Source: Paraburkholderia sediminicola (GTDB lineage: Bacteria > Pseudomonadota > Gammaproteobacteria > Burkholderiales > Burkholderiaceae). Taken from it: 64,000 bases of DNA. Both the position numbers and the translations under genes were made by a program. Under the pieces are notes generated by a model. The model did no database searches. It worked only from the letters and a program-made list of their open reading frames with translations, and was not told the DNA's origin. Below, piece by piece: positions 37,994 through 52,482 of the stretch. Positions within the stretch are counted from its first letter, which is position 1. The number at the start of each line of letters is the position of its first letter. The stretch is taken from the NCBI RefSeq assembly GCF_902859805.1, contig NZ_CADIKC010000001.1, positions 1,674,001 to 1,738,000 on the forward strand, in the 5' to 3' direction.

Positions 37994-40196
37994 TCAATCT
38001 GCGCGCAAAACGATCGTTGCCAAAGGTGGCAGCGTCAGCGCAGCGGAATGCGGCCAGCCGTGGCTCGAGACATTGTCGGTATGGATCAGCCCGCCATTGC
38101 CCATATTCGAGCCGCCGTACACGCCGGCATCCGTATTCAGCACTTCTGTCCAGCGGCCGCCGCGCGGCATCCCCATCCGGTAGCCGACCCGCGGCACCGG
38201 CGTCATATTGCAGACCACCACCAGTTCGCGGCCCTCGCCATCGGTGCGGCGGTAGGCGTACACGCTGTTGCCGTTGTCGTCGCCGACCAGCCATTGAAAA
38301 CCGCCCGGCTCGCTGTCGAGCCGATGCAGCGCAGGCTCCTCGCTGTACAGGTGGTTCAGGTCGCGCACGAGCTTCTGCACGCCGTGATGGTTCGGATCGT
38401 CGAGCAGATGCCAATGTGGCGAAGTGTCGTGGTTGAATTCGGCCAGCTGGCCGAATTCGCCGCCCATGAACAGCAACTTCTTGCCCGGATGCGTCCACAT
38501 GAAGCCGAAGTACGCGCGCAGGTTGGCGAATTTCTGCCATCTGTCGCCAGGCATCTTGCCGAGCAGCGAGCCTTTGCCGTGCACCACCTCGTCGTGCGAG
38601 AGCGGCAGCACGAAGCGCTCCGAATACGCGTACACCATCCCGAAGGTCATCATGTGGTGATGGTATTGGCGGTAGACCGGGTCCTCTTCCATGTAGTGCA
38701 GCGTGTCGTGCATCCAGCCCATGTTCCACTTGAACTGGAAGCCGAGGCCGCCGTCTTCGAGGCGTGCGGTCACGCCCGGCCACGCGGTCGATTCCTCGGC
38801 GATCGTGATCGCGCCCGGCACGCCGGGCACGAAGCCGACTTCATGATTCAGCCGCTTCAGAAATGCGATCGATTCGAGATTCTCGCGCCCGCCGTAGATA
38901 TTCGGTACCCACTCTCCAGCGTTACGCGAATAGTCGCGGTACAGCATCGAGGCGACCGCGTCCACGCGCAGGCCGTCGACGTGATAGCGCTTCAACCATG
39001 CGAGGCCCGACGCTACCAGGAACGCGCTCACCTCGTTGCGGCCGAGGTTGTAGATCATCGTGTTCCAGTCCTGGTGATAGCCTTCGCGCGGATCGGCGTG
39101 CTCGTAGAGTGGCGTGCCGTCAAAGTCGATCAGGCCATGTGCGTCGTTCGGAAAGTGCGCCGGTACCCAGTCGAGCAGCACGCCGAGGCCGGCCGCGTGC
39201 GCCTTGTCGACGAACAGGGCGAACTGCTCGGGCTTGCCGAAGCGTGCCGATGGCGCGAACTGTCCGAGCGGCTGATAGCCCCACGAACCGCCGAACGGAT
39301 GCTCGGCAATCGGCATGAATTCCACGTGCGTGAAGCCCATGCTTTTCACGTACGGAATCAGCCGCTCGGCGAGTTCTTCCCAGGTGAGCCCGCGCTGGCC
39401 CTCTTCAGCGACGCGCAGCCACGATTCGGCATGCACTTCGTAGATCGAGATCGGCGCGCGCGGAGTCTGTTTGGCGGCGCGCGACTGAATCCAGTCGTGG
39501 TCGGTCCATTCAAACTGCTCGATTTCGTCGACATGCGCGACCACCGACGCGGTGCCCGGCGGCAATTCGGTCTGCATCGCGCACGGATCGGCCTTCAGTG
39601 GCAGCGGATGACCGTCGCGCGACAGCAACTCATATTTGTAGCGCGTGCCCGGGCCGACGCGCGGCACAAACAATTCCCACACGCCTGCCTGATGACGCAG
39701 CCGCATCGGATGACGGCGACCGTCCCACGAATTGAAGTCGCCGACCACCGAGACACGCCGCGCATTCGGCGCCCAGACGGCGAAGCGCACGCCCGGCACG
39801 CCGTCCACTTCCATCGGGCGCGAGCCGAGGCATTCGAGCACGGCGTACGGATCGCCGCCGGCGAGACGGCCCAACGGCTCATCGCCGAGAACGGGGCCGA
39901 ATGAATACGTGTCCTCGATTTCCTGCACGGTGCCATGCCAGTCGATGCGCAGGCGGTAGGGCGCGGCAGACGTGACGCGGCCGGCAAACAACCCCGGCCT
40001 GAGTTGCTCGAGTTCGCCGAGCGTTGCGCCGTTGGCGCGTGAAATCACGGTGACGTGCCTGGCGTTCGGCAACAGCGCGCGCACCACCTGACCCGCGTCC
40101 GTCCGATGCATGCCGAGCTGCGAGAAAGGATCGGGGTGACGCGCTTCAACGAGCGCGTCGATATCGAGTGGTTGGAGGCCTGCGGCCGGATCATGC

Positions 40197-40204
<8 letters not shown>
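37994..40204 (-). CDS. glgB: 1,4-alpha-glucan branching enzyme
   Basis: GlgB (736 residues) makes the alpha-1,6 branches of the glucan built by GlgE. It has two N-terminal CBM48-like domains (about 25-110 and 137-215), the GH13 core with [50 protein letters not shown] (nucleophile Asp415) and [14 protein letters not shown] (acid Glu470). The ATG at 40204 lies inside the treS stop region (8-base overlap), so the pair is translationally coupled. The longer open frame would begin inside treS and is not used. Confidence 0.96.
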
Positions 40205-43654
<3,450 letters not shown>

Positions 43655-43658
<4 letters not shown>

Positions 43659-46600
43659 GTCGCACCTTCCGTAGGGGTTGGGTTGCCAGCGTCGTCTGCG
43701 TGATAGTCGCTGTCGGCATCATCGGGGCGTTCAGCGGGCAGGCCGCCGAGCGGCGCGATGCGCCAGATCGAAAACGGTTGGCCTGAACCGAGCTGGACGT
43801 GCTGCCAGCGGCCGTGCCATTCGAAACGCGCACCGGTCATCTGATCGGTTACTTCCAGCGCGCCATGGTCGTGCAGATTCCAGTGGTTGAAAGTGTCCCA
43901 CGACAATTCGATATCCGCGCCCTGTTCGTTGAACGGATCGAGATTGATCGCGACGAGGATTACGTTGTCGCGCGCTTCGGTCGCTTTTTCAAAGAACAGG
44001 ATGTTGTCGTTGTGCGCGGAGAGGAACGTGAGGCCGAGATGCGTTTGCAGCGCCGGGTTCGCACGGCGAATCCGGTTCAACGCAGTAATCTCGCCGACGA
44101 TGTTGCCGGGCCGGTTCCAGTCCCACGCGCGTAATTGATACTTTTCGGAGTCGAGATATTCCTCGCTATTCGGCAACGCAGCGGCCTCGCACAATTCGAA
44201 ACCGCTATACACGCCCCACAAACCGGCGAGCGTGGAGGCCAGCGCGGCCCGAATCAGAAAGCCCGAACGCCCCGACGACTGCAAATGCCGCGGGTTGATG
44301 TCCGGCGTGTTGACGAAGAAATTCGGCCGGTAGAAATCGCGCGCGGTGGTTCGCGTGAGTTCGGTCATGTACTCGATAAAGTCGCGCTTCGATTCGCGCC
44401 ACGTGAAATACGTGTACGACTGCGAGAAGCCGATCTTGCCGAGGCGGTTCATCATGCGTGGCCGCGTGAAGGCTTCGGCGAGGAAGATCGTGTCGGGATA
44501 GCGCGAGCGCACATCGTCGATCACCCATTCCCAGAACGGCAGCGGCTTGGTGTGTGGATTGTCCACACGGAAAATGTGCACACCCGCCTGGATCCAGAAC
44601 AGGAAGACGTCGCGCAGCGCGAGCCACAAATCGGGTTTGGCGTCGTGCGCATAGAAGTCGGGATTGACGATGTCCTGGTATTTCTTCGGCGGATTTTCCG
44701 CGTAACGCAGCGTGCCGTCGGGGCGCCACGCAAACCACGTCGGATGCTCCTTCAGCCATGGGTGATCCGGCGAGCACTGGATCGCGAAGTCGAGCGCGAT
44801 TTCGAGGCCGTGCGCGTGCGCGGCGGCCAGCATCTGCTTGAAGTCGTCGAGCGTGCCGAGTTCGGGATGCACGGCGGTGTGCCCGCCTTCGGCCCCACCG
44901 ATTGCGTACGGGCTGCCGACATCGCCCGGTTGCGCGGTCAGCGTATTGTTGCGGCCCTTGCGATTGGCGACGCCGATCGGATGGATCGGCGGGAAGTACA
45001 GCACGTCGAAACCCATGTCGCGGATGCGCGGCAGTTTCGTGACGACGTCGGCGAAGGTGCCGTGACGCGATTCGTCGTCGCTCATCGAGCGCGGGAAGAT
45101 TTCGTACCAGCTTGCAAAGCCTGCCGCCGTGCGTTCGGCGTCGATCTTGTAGACGATCGGATCGCGGCTCAGGAACGGGCGGTGGCGCGCGGCGGTCATC
45201 GCCTTCGCGGTGGTCGGGGCGAGCAGCAGCGCGAGCTTCGTTTCGGCGTCTCCCTTCGTGAAGAGCTTGACGATATGTTCGAGTGGTTCAGTCACCGCTC
45301 CTTCGACGGTTTCCACTTCGGCGAGCACGAGGGCGAACAGATGCGTGGCTTCGTCGAGTTCGAGCTCGACGGTTTGGCCTGCTTTCAGCTTCTTCTGAAT
45401 ATGCTCGACCAGCGAGGCAAAGTCGTCGCGCCACGCGATCACGGTGAACTCGTGACGGCCCATGCGCTCGAGCGGAATGCGCGCTTTCCAGATATCGAGG
45501 CCGGCCGGCTGTGCGGGGCTCATCGGCACTTCGTGCCAGGCGGTTTCGTCGGCGGCGCGCCAGACGACGGCGGCGGCGATCTTGTCGTGACCTTCCGCGA
45601 AGATTGCGGCGGTGATTTCGGCGCGCTCGCCCACCGTGCGCTTGGCGGGGAAGCGTCCGTTATCGACCGAGGGCGTCACGCTCTCGATTGCGACGCGCGG
45701 CGCGCTGATCGCTTCGAGCACGGTCTTGCGGCCGCTGCGCTTGCTGTTCGACTTGTCGATCGGCGGCGCGAGACGGATCGGCTGATCGGCGGCCGCGCGG
45801 AACAGGCGGACTGCACCGGGTGTGAGGGTGAACGGCGCCAATGCGGAGGACGTGGCATTTCCGGTCGCGTCAAGCGGGACGAAGCGCGTGAAGTTGCCCG
45901 GTACGCCCGTGAGGAAGCGGGCTGGATCGACGCGCACCGGCGCACCGAGTTCGGGATTGATGGCGATCAGGATCGCTTCGCCGGCATCGCGCAGATCGGG
46001 CGCGTCGGCGCGCAACAAGACGGCCGCGGGCGCGCCGGGTCCGCTTAGCGGGCGCAATTCGCCGTTGGCGTGCAGCGTTTTCGTGTTGCGCACCACGTCG
46101 TTCACATGGCTGATCTGTTCCGAGAGATCGAATCGCTTCGAGCGGCTGGCCAGCGCAAACTGCGCGGCGTCGCCGCGTGTCTGCGACATGGGCTCGGTAA
46201 TGCCGTACTCGAAGCCCATCGGCATCATCCAGCCGGGGCCGGTCGAGGCCGACGCGAACAGCGCGCGCCGGTAGGCCCGCTCGACGATGACGGCGTCGTG
46301 CGCATCGCTCAGATCGGCGGCGAGGCGGGTGCCGTAAGGCGCTTCGGGAAAGGCAATGGGAGCGGCGATGCGGGCGAGCGCGGCATGCTCTTCCACCATC
46401 CAGCTGGCGCGAAAGTCCCACCAGCGCACCGACGAAAACACACTGTCGAAGCCCGCGCCTGCGAGGCCGAGCAGATCGCCACGCGCGAGACCCGGCGTCG
46501 CGGCGAGGAAACGCACCTCAGGATGCTTCGCGCGAACCGCATCGCCGAGTTGCCGCCAAACGGCGGCGGGCACGCGATGCGGCGAATCGAACCGGAAACC

Positions 46601-47098
46601 GCCGACACCGGCATCGGCCAACGCCAGCAGTTTCTGCGTCCACCAGCCGACTAGCGCAGCACTGCTGGTGGCGTCGTTGAAGTTGGCATACGCGACGTTG
46701 TCCTCGTGATGCACATGGCGCGGATCGAGCCGCGCCTCTTCAGACTCGAATGGGTGGAACCAGCCGGCATGTTCGGCGTACAGCGCGCCATCGGCGGCCA
46801 TCCGGTCGATCACCAGATCGACCAGCAAGGTCAGACCGTTCTGGCGGGCGGCCTGCGCGAGCGTACGGATTGCCGCCGTGGCAGGTTGCGGGGTCTCGAA
46901 TACCGGATGCAGCCGGTCGTGGTTGCCGACCACCTGTGCGTGACCCGCGCGGCCCGGTTCGAACAGGCCGCCGATCAGCGCGTGATCGAAGCCCAGTCCG
47001 GCTGCGTGAGCGAACTGCGTGGGCCATGCATCGAGCGGCCCAACGAGAAGTGAATGGAAAAAGTAAATCCGCGGTGCATACCCGTTTGGGGATTCCAT
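43655..47098 (-). CDS. glgE: Maltose-1-phosphate maltosyltransferase with an extra N-terminal GH13-like half
   Basis: Residues about 465-1147 are a complete GlgE, which adds maltose from maltose-1-phosphate to alpha-1,4-glucan. The marks are DVLYFPPIHPIGVANRKGRN (698-717), HIFRVDNPHTKP with nucleophile Asp846, FLAEAFTRP with acid Glu875 and NTPDINP with Asp933. Residues 1-445 form a second GH13-like region: LLVDLVIDRM (91-100), GGFRFDSPHRVP with Asp171, then FLAATPGL where the acid Glu should be (Ala200). That half is probably catalytically dead. Usual GlgE is about 650-700 residues. It is the first gene of the operon; the promoter must lie in the 475-base gap upstream. Confidence 0.93.
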
Positions 47099-47573
47099 CG
47101 GTCGTTTCCAGATTCGTCCTGCTGCGGTGTGGATGCAATTGACATGCGATCACAGCGCTCATTGGGCTTCCAGAGCCGGATACCGCGCGATGCGTGAAGC
47201 GAGGGCGCGTACTGGTCAATGTAGTGCAAAGATCGTCACGCCGCTGGCCAGTAGCGGGTGCTTTGACGCCAGGCGTCGATAGCACGAGGCCGGCCAGAAC
47301 TATTCGCAAGACGCAGCAAACGTTGTGCCAGTGCGTTCTGGACTGGTGAGCAAGGGTGGGGAAGCGCGCGCCCTAGGGGAAGGCGCGACGGCCGGCCGGG
47401 TGTGGTGGGAGCGTGGCGCCGGGTGGCTTGCGTGTAAAACGGACGGGCGTCGCCCGCGTTTTACACGGGGTTGCGTGACGCGAGCGCTGGGGCTGCCGGT
47501 GCCGCAAATGGCGAAGTGGCAGCCGGCGGGACAAGCGTCGTGAGGGAAACGGCTTTCAAGGAAGCACGGCCGG
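47099..47573. other. Gap upstream of the glgE operon
   Basis: This 475-base stretch must hold the promoter of the - strand operon. I see no convincing sigma-70 pair. Open frames in it have no recognisable product. The only clear structure is the inverted repeat at 47431-47467. Confidence 0.4.
47431..47467. repeat. Long inverted repeat between DUF1345 gene and glgE
   Basis: CGTGTAAAACG (47431-47441) pairs with CGTTTTACACG (47457-47467), and inside it CGGGCG pairs with CGCCCG around a single T, leaving a GA bulge. The result is a 17-bp stem. No T-run follows on either strand. It could end the DUF1345 transcript, bind a regulator, or be a copy of a dispersed palindromic repeat. Confidence 0.7.
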
Positions 47574-48236
47574 TCAGGATCCGAGCAAGCCCGCTGCGAT
47601 GTTCACGCACAAGCCGAGCACAGCGACATTGAAGTAGAACGACAGGATCGACTGCGCGAGCGCGGCGCGGCGAATCGACCGCGAGCGCAGCACCACGTCC
47701 GAGGTTTGCGAGGCCACGGCGATGGTGAACGAGAAGTACAGGAAATCCCAGTAGTTCGGCTGCAGCTTGTGGTCGGGAAACAGCAGAGGGGTCTCCGGCG
47801 CATCCGGATCGTAGTAAAGCCGCGCGTAGTGCGACGTAAAAATGGTCGGGATCATGAACCAGGCGCCGAACATCGTGAGGCCGGTCAGCAGATAGTGCCA
47901 TGCAGTCGAGCTGCCGGCCGTACCCTTCGCCGAGGCCAGTTCGAGCACGATTGCGGCAATACTGGCGACCGTCGCCACGCAGATCACGACCAGCACCACG
48001 CCCGCGTTTTCATCGTCGCGCCGAGCGAATTCGCGGACACGGCTTTCGTCGGCTGCAGCCATGTGCACCCATATGAGCACGAGGTAGATCCACACTGCGG
48101 CATCCCAGCCGGCCAGGACACGCACCATGGGGCGTACGTGTTCCGGGAGCACCAGCGCGGCCACGAGGCCGACGGCGAGGCCGATCAGCATGCGGGGTCG
48201 ATTGCGAAGAACCTGCGGATAATATTTTGGGAGCAT
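47574..48236 (-). CDS. DUF1345 family membrane protein
   Basis: The 220-residue product has about five hydrophobic segments (for example [17 protein letters not shown] and [19 protein letters not shown]). The DUF1345 hallmark is [20 protein letters not shown] followed by [18 protein letters not shown]. The function is unknown. It faces the sugar dehydrogenase genes divergently. Confidence 0.88.
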   Translation of the reverse strand: MLPKYYPQVLRNRPRMLIGLAVGLVAALVLPEHVRPMVRVLAGWDAAVWIYLVLIWVHMAAADESRVREFARRDDENAGVVLVVICVATVASIAAIVLELASAKGTAGSSTAWHYLLTGLTMFGAWFMIPTIFTSHYARLYYDPDAPETPLLFPDHKLQPNYWDFLYFSFTIAVASQTSDVVLRSRSIRRAALAQSILSFYFNVAVLGLCVNIAAGLLGS

Positions 48237-48603
48237 GAGATCAAGGGTGAAGGGCCGTCAGTGTCGCGGATTCTACTCGCGCTTCGGGCACCATTTGTCG
48301 AATGGGGGAATCACAGGCTATAGTCTTTCGCAACGGCCTTGCGCGCCGCTTTCAGTTGAAAGGCGATTGGCAGGCGGCGGGTTTTTCGCCGCTCGTGTCG
48401 CGCAGTCAGGCCGTTTTCGCAAGCTTGTCATCAGCACAACACAATGTGGCTTGCATCGGCATCATGCAGTCACACAAGACCGCTTAAGCGGCGCCAGACC
48501 AGGTTTGGGGTAGAGAAATCGACGCAGCGCGCCAACGGCATCACGCCACGGCGGCGTTGTCTGTTGAGAACAACTCACGATCAACTCACCATCTGGAGCC
48601 CCC
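48237..48603. other. Divergent gap between DUF1345 gene and dehydrogenase operon
   Basis: The 367 bases should contain both promoters. TGGAG at 48593-48597 is the ribosome site of the first dehydrogenase gene. A 61-codon open frame (48302-48487) has no ribosome site or recognisable product. No clear operator was found. Confidence 0.4.
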
Positions 48604-49218
48604 ATGACAGATGTTCCTGAGAATAAAGATGCGCACCATGACGTGACGTATCTCGCCAGGTTTCCGTCGTCGACATCATCTTCACTGCACGCATCGTTTT
48701 CGGCCTCACGCAGAGCCTGGGTGCTAGGGGCATGCGCGACGGCCGCGGCGCTCGCGTTTGCCGGGGCAGGCCGCTCGCTTTCATGGATCGCGCCGGCGTT
48801 CGCTGACACCGCGCCCGCCGGTGGCGGACTCGATGCCTTCCTTGCGCTCTCGCAGCGTCTCACCGGTCACACGGGCTTCGACGCCGTGCTCGCCAAACGC
48901 GTCTACGACGCCCTCGCCAGATCCGACAGTCAGTTCTCCCAGAACGTCGCCGCGCTCAATACGTGGCTGCAAGGCCATGGCGGCGTGCCGTCCGATACCG
49001 TCACGCAGGCCTTGCAGGCCGACCAGCCTGCGCTCGCGAAATCCGTGAGCGCGATCATGCGTGCGTGGTATCTCGGTCTCGTGGGCGACATGCCGCATGT
49101 GGATGTGGTCGCTTATGAAAAAGCGCTGATGTTCGAGCCCGTCAAGGACGTGCTGACGATTCCGTCCTATTGCCGCGACGTGCCGTTCTACTGGACGCAG
49201 AAGCCGGTGAGCGCGTGA
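48604..49218 (+). CDS. FAD-dependent sugar dehydrogenase, small (gamma) subunit
   Basis: The 204-residue product carries a Tat signal (SRRAWVLGACATAAALAFAG, about residues 35-54) and a short domain with LDAFLALSQRLTGHTGFDAVL and VVAYEKALMFEPVKDVL. This is the hitch-hiker subunit of membrane-bound gluconate/glucose/sorbitol dehydrogenases: it takes the folded, signal-less FAD subunit through the Tat pore. The order gamma-alpha-beta matches the FAD glucose dehydrogenase of Burkholderia cepacia. The substrate (glucose, gluconate, 2-ketogluconate or sorbitol) is undetermined. Confidence 0.88.
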   Translation: MTDVPENKDAHHDVTYLARFPSSTSSSLHASFSASRRAWVLGACATAAALAFAGAGRSLSWIAPAFADTAPAGGGLDAFLALSQRLTGHTGFDAVLAKRVYDALARSDSQFSQNVAALNTWLQGHGGVPSDTVTQALQADQPALAKSVSAIMRAWYLGLVGDMPHVDVVAYEKALMFEPVKDVLTIPSYCRDVPFYWTQKPVSA

Positions 49219-49332
49219 ACGATGTTCCTCTCACGCGTGCTGTGTCGTCGCATGGCCTGATTGAGCCATTCGACGAAACGCCGGTACGCGAGATCAGCAA
49301 GCAAAGATAAGCCAGTAGAGAAGAGGGCAACA

Positions 49333-50934
49333 ATGGCAAACACAAATTCCGCCGACATCGTCGTAGTCGGTTCGGGTGTGGCAGGTGGACTGGTTGCGCA
49401 TCAAATGGCGCTGGCGGGCGCATCGGTGATTCTGCTCGAAGCCGGGCCGCGCATTCCGCGCTGGCAGATCGTCGAGAACTTTCGCAACTCACCGGCCAAG
49501 TCCGACTTCGCGACACCCTATCCCTCCACGCCCTACGCGCCGCATCCCGAGTACACGCCCGCTAACAATTATCTGATCCAGAAAGGCGACTATCCGTACA
49601 ACTCGCAGTATGTGCGGCTGGTCGGCGGCACGACGTGGCACTGGGCGGCCGCTGCGTGGCGGCTGTTGCCGTCGGACTTCCAGTTGCACAAGCTGTATGG
49701 CGTGGGACGTGATTGGCCTTATCCGTATGAAACGCTGGAGCCATGGTATGGCGCAGCTGAAGTGCAATTGGGCGTTTCCGGACCGGACAGTACGATCGAT
49801 CTCGGTTCGCCGCGCTCGAGGCCCTACCCGATGAGCGCGTTGCCGCTCTCGTACATGGATCGGCGTTTTAGCGACGTGCTCAACGCTCAGGGTTTCAAGG
49901 TGGTGCCCGAACCGGTTGCGCGTAACAGCCGTCCTTACGATGCGCGCCCTACCTGTTGCGGCAACAACAACTGCATGCCGATTTGCCCGATCGCCGCGAT
50001 GTACAACGGCGTGGTGCACGCAGAGAAGGCCGAACAGGCCGGCGCGAGGCTGATTCCCGAGGCGGTCGTGTACCGCGTCGAAGCTGACAACAAAGGGCTC
50101 ATCACGGCCGTCCATTACAAGGACCCGAACGGCAATAGCACACGCGTGACCGGCAAGCTTTTCGTGCTGGCCGCGAACGGCATCGAAACGCCGAAGCTGA
50201 TGCTGATGTCGACTTCCGACAAATTCCCGCACGGCGTTGGCAACAGCTCCGACCAGGTGGGCCGCAACCTGATGGACCATCCGGGCACGGGCGTCACCTT
50301 CCTCGCCAACGAACCGCTGTGGCCCGGACGCGGGCCGATGGAGATGACCTCGATCGTCAACTTCCGCGACGGCGCATTCCGCTCCGATTACGCGGCAAAA
50401 AAGCTGCATCTGTCGAATGGCGTGCCGACCATGGGTGTGACCGCCGATCTGTTGAAGAAAGGCCTGACCGGCGCCGAGCTCGACCGCCAGATTCGCGACC
50501 GCGCCGCGCGCACGCTGAACATCAACAGTTTTCACGAGCATCTGGCGGAGCCGCAGAACCGCGTGGTGCCCTCGGCGGATCACAAGGACGCGCTCGGTAT
50601 TCCGCAGCCCGAGATCTACTACTCGATCAACGACTACGTGAAGAAGAGCGCGGCGAACACGCATGAACTCTATGCACAGATCGCCTCGCTGTTCGGCGGC
50701 GCCGAGGTCTCGTTCGACGATACGTTCGCGCCGAACAATCACATCATGGGTACCACCATCATGGGCAGCGATCCTGGCGATTCAGTTGTCGACGCGGACT
50801 GCCGCACACACGATCACTCGAATCTGTTCATCGCCAGCAGCGGCGTGATGCCGACTGCTGCCTCCGTGAATTGCACGCTGACGATCGCCGCCTTGTCGCT
50901 GAAACTGGCCGACAAGCTCAAGCGTGAAATCTGA
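49333..50934 (+). CDS. FAD-dependent sugar dehydrogenase, catalytic (alpha) subunit, GMC family
   Basis: The 533-residue product has the FAD-binding loop DIVVVGSGVAGGLVAHQMAL at the start and the GMC C-terminal signature, including NHIMGTTIMG and SGVMPTAASVNCTLTI with active-site His/Asn residues. A Cys-rich insert, TCCGNNNCMPICPIAAMY (about 215-232), corresponds to the iron-sulfur cluster of FAD glucose dehydrogenases. No signal peptide is present, so export depends on the gamma subunit. The ATG at 49333 follows GAGGG; the frame is open back to 49261. Electrons pass to the cytochrome c encoded next. Confidence 0.92.
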   Translation: MANTNSADIVVVGSGVAGGLVAHQMALAGASVILLEAGPRIPRWQIVENFRNSPAKSDFATPYPSTPYAPHPEYTPANNYLIQKGDYPYNSQYVRLVGGTTWHWAAAAWRLLPSDFQLHKLYGVGRDWPYPYETLEPWYGAAEVQLGVSGPDSTIDLGSPRSRPYPMSALPLSYMDRRFSDVLNAQGFKVVPEPVARNSRPYDARPTCCGNNNCMPICPIAAMYNGVVHAEKAEQAGARLIPEAVVYRVEADNKGLITAVHYKDPNGNSTRVTGKLFVLAANGIETPKLMLMSTSDKFPHGVGNSSDQVGRNLMDHPGTGVTFLANEPLWPGRGPMEMTSIVNFRDGAFRSDYAAKKLHLSNGVPTMGVTADLLKKGLTGAELDRQIRDRAARTLNINSFHEHLAEPQNRVVPSADHKDALGIPQPEIYYSINDYVKKSAANTHELYAQIASLFGGAEVSFDDTFAPNNHIMGTTIMGSDPGDSVVDADCRTHDHSNLFIASSGVMPTAASVNCTLTIAALSLKLADKLKREI

Positions 50935-50954
50935 GCCCTGAACGGAGAGCCACA

Positions 50955-52382
50955 ATGACGAAGAACACCTCTCGCGTGCAGCCGGCCGATGCGCTTGTTC
51001 AGCGTGCGCGTCGTCGGCACTTCCGGGTGGCGACGCTGGCGGCCGTCTTTGCACTGTTTGCGCTGTATGTCGCCTGGCACGAAGCGCATGGGCCGATCGC
51101 ACGACATAACGACGAACTGCCGATCACGCAGGCCCACGCGGATGACGCCGCGCAACCGGACAATGCGGCGGCCACACCGACGGCAGCGGCCAGCAGCGAT
51201 CTCGTGAAACGCGGTGAATACCTTGCGCGCGCCGGCGATTGCGTCGCCTGTCACACGGCTGACAAAGCACGCCCGTTCGCGGGCGGCCTGCCGATCAACA
51301 CACCGTTCGGCACGATCGTGACACCGAACATCACGCCCGACCCGGATACCGGCATCGGCCAGTGGACCGACGCCGATTTTCTGCGCGCGATGCATGAAGG
51401 CGTCGGCAAGGGCGGCGAACGGCTCTATCCGGCCTTCCCGTACGCGGAGTACACCAAGGTCACCGATCAGGATGCGCTGGCGATTCGCGCGTATCTGAAC
51501 ACGCTCACGCCGATCCACTATGCGCCACCGAGCAACAGCCTAAAATTCCCGTTCAACCAGCGCTGGCTGATGGTGTTCTGGAATCTGTTCAATTTCGACG
51601 AAGGCCGCTTCGTGCCCGATCCGAAGCAAAGCGCTGAATGGAATCGCGGTGCGTATCTGGTGCAGGGGCTCGCGCATTGCGAGGAATGCCACACGCCGCG
51701 CAACTTCACGCAGGGCCTGAAGACGAGTTCGCGCCTCTCCGGCGCGGTGCAGGCCGGTTGGCATGCATACAACATCACGTCGGACAAGAACAGTGGCGTG
51801 GGCAACTGGAGCGACGACGAACTGGCGGCGTATCTGTCGACTGGTGCAGCACCGGGTCGGGCCAATGCCGCGGGTCCTATGGCTGAGGTGGTGACCGATA
51901 GCACGCAGTATCTGACGAACGAAGACGTCCGCTCGATCGTCACGTATCTGCGCTCGGTGCCGCCGATCAGCGGGGGCGAATCGCGTCCGCGCGACCAATG
52001 GGGCAATCCCGCCGTCGACGACGTCACCGCGCTGCGCGGCACCAAAATCAACGCTGTAAATGGTGCGCAACTGTTCATCGCCAATTGCGCGACGTGCCAT
52101 AACTGGACCGGTCAGGGTGTCGGCGCCAGCGCGCCGGGCGCGTATCCGTCGCTGATTCACAACTCGGCGGTCGGCGCGAGCGACGCCAACAATCTGGCAA
52201 TGGTGATCCTGCACGGCGTTAGCCGTACGACGAAACAGGCTGACGTGTTGATGCCCGCGTTCGGCACCCAGCTTACCGACGACCAGGTGGCGGCTATCAC
52301 GAACTACGTGACCAGACAGTTCGGCAATCCGCAGTCCACGGTGACGGTCGATCAGGTCGCCAAACTGCGCACACAGCAATAA
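50955..52382 (+). CDS. Triheme cytochrome c (beta) subunit of the sugar dehydrogenase
   Basis: The 475-residue product has an N-terminal membrane anchor or signal (RVATLAAVFALFALYVAWHE, about 26-45) and three heme c sites: CVACHT, CEECHT and CATCHN. Each cytochrome domain has a downstream Met candidate. It takes electrons from the FAD/Fe-S subunit to ubiquinone at the periplasmic face. It starts 20 bases after the alpha subunit with a GGAGAG ribosome site and is followed by a terminator. Confidence 0.93.
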   Translation: MTKNTSRVQPADALVQRARRRHFRVATLAAVFALFALYVAWHEAHGPIARHNDELPITQAHADDAAQPDNAAATPTAAASSDLVKRGEYLARAGDCVACHTADKARPFAGGLPINTPFGTIVTPNITPDPDTGIGQWTDADFLRAMHEGVGKGGERLYPAFPYAEYTKVTDQDALAIRAYLNTLTPIHYAPPSNSLKFPFNQRWLMVFWNLFNFDEGRFVPDPKQSAEWNRGAYLVQGLAHCEECHTPRNFTQGLKTSSRLSGAVQAGWHAYNITSDKNSGVGNWSDDELAAYLSTGAAPGRANAAGPMAEVVTDSTQYLTNEDVRSIVTYLRSVPPISGGESRPRDQWGNPAVDDVTALRGTKINAVNGAQLFIANCATCHNWTGQGVGASAPGAYPSLIHNSAVGASDANNLAMVILHGVSRTTKQADVLMPAFGTQLTDDQVAAITNYVTRQFGNPQSTVTVDQVAKLRTQQ

Positions 52383-52394
52383 CAACTGCGCGGA

Positions 52395-52438
52395 CGGCGC
52401 GTTTTCCGGTAAGTCCTGCCGGAGACGCGCCGTTTTTG
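52395..52438 (+). terminator. Rho-independent terminator after the dehydrogenase operon
   Basis: ACGGCGCGT with inner TCCGG pairs with CCGGA and ACGCGCCGT, and TTTTT follows. It lies 13 bases after the cytochrome stop. Confidence 0.85.
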
Positions 52439-52482
52439 CGTCGTTTCCACGTCATTCGAGCGATGCGGGACGTCAGGATAAG

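Noticed and set aside
47325..47543. A 72-codon + strand frame in the glgE upstream gap
   Set aside because: It spans the inverted repeat, lacks a ribosome site and has a low-complexity Gly/Ala/Arg composition.
48302..48487. A 61-codon + strand frame before the sugar dehydrogenase genes
   Set aside because: No ribosome site, no recognisable domain and a position where promoters are expected.
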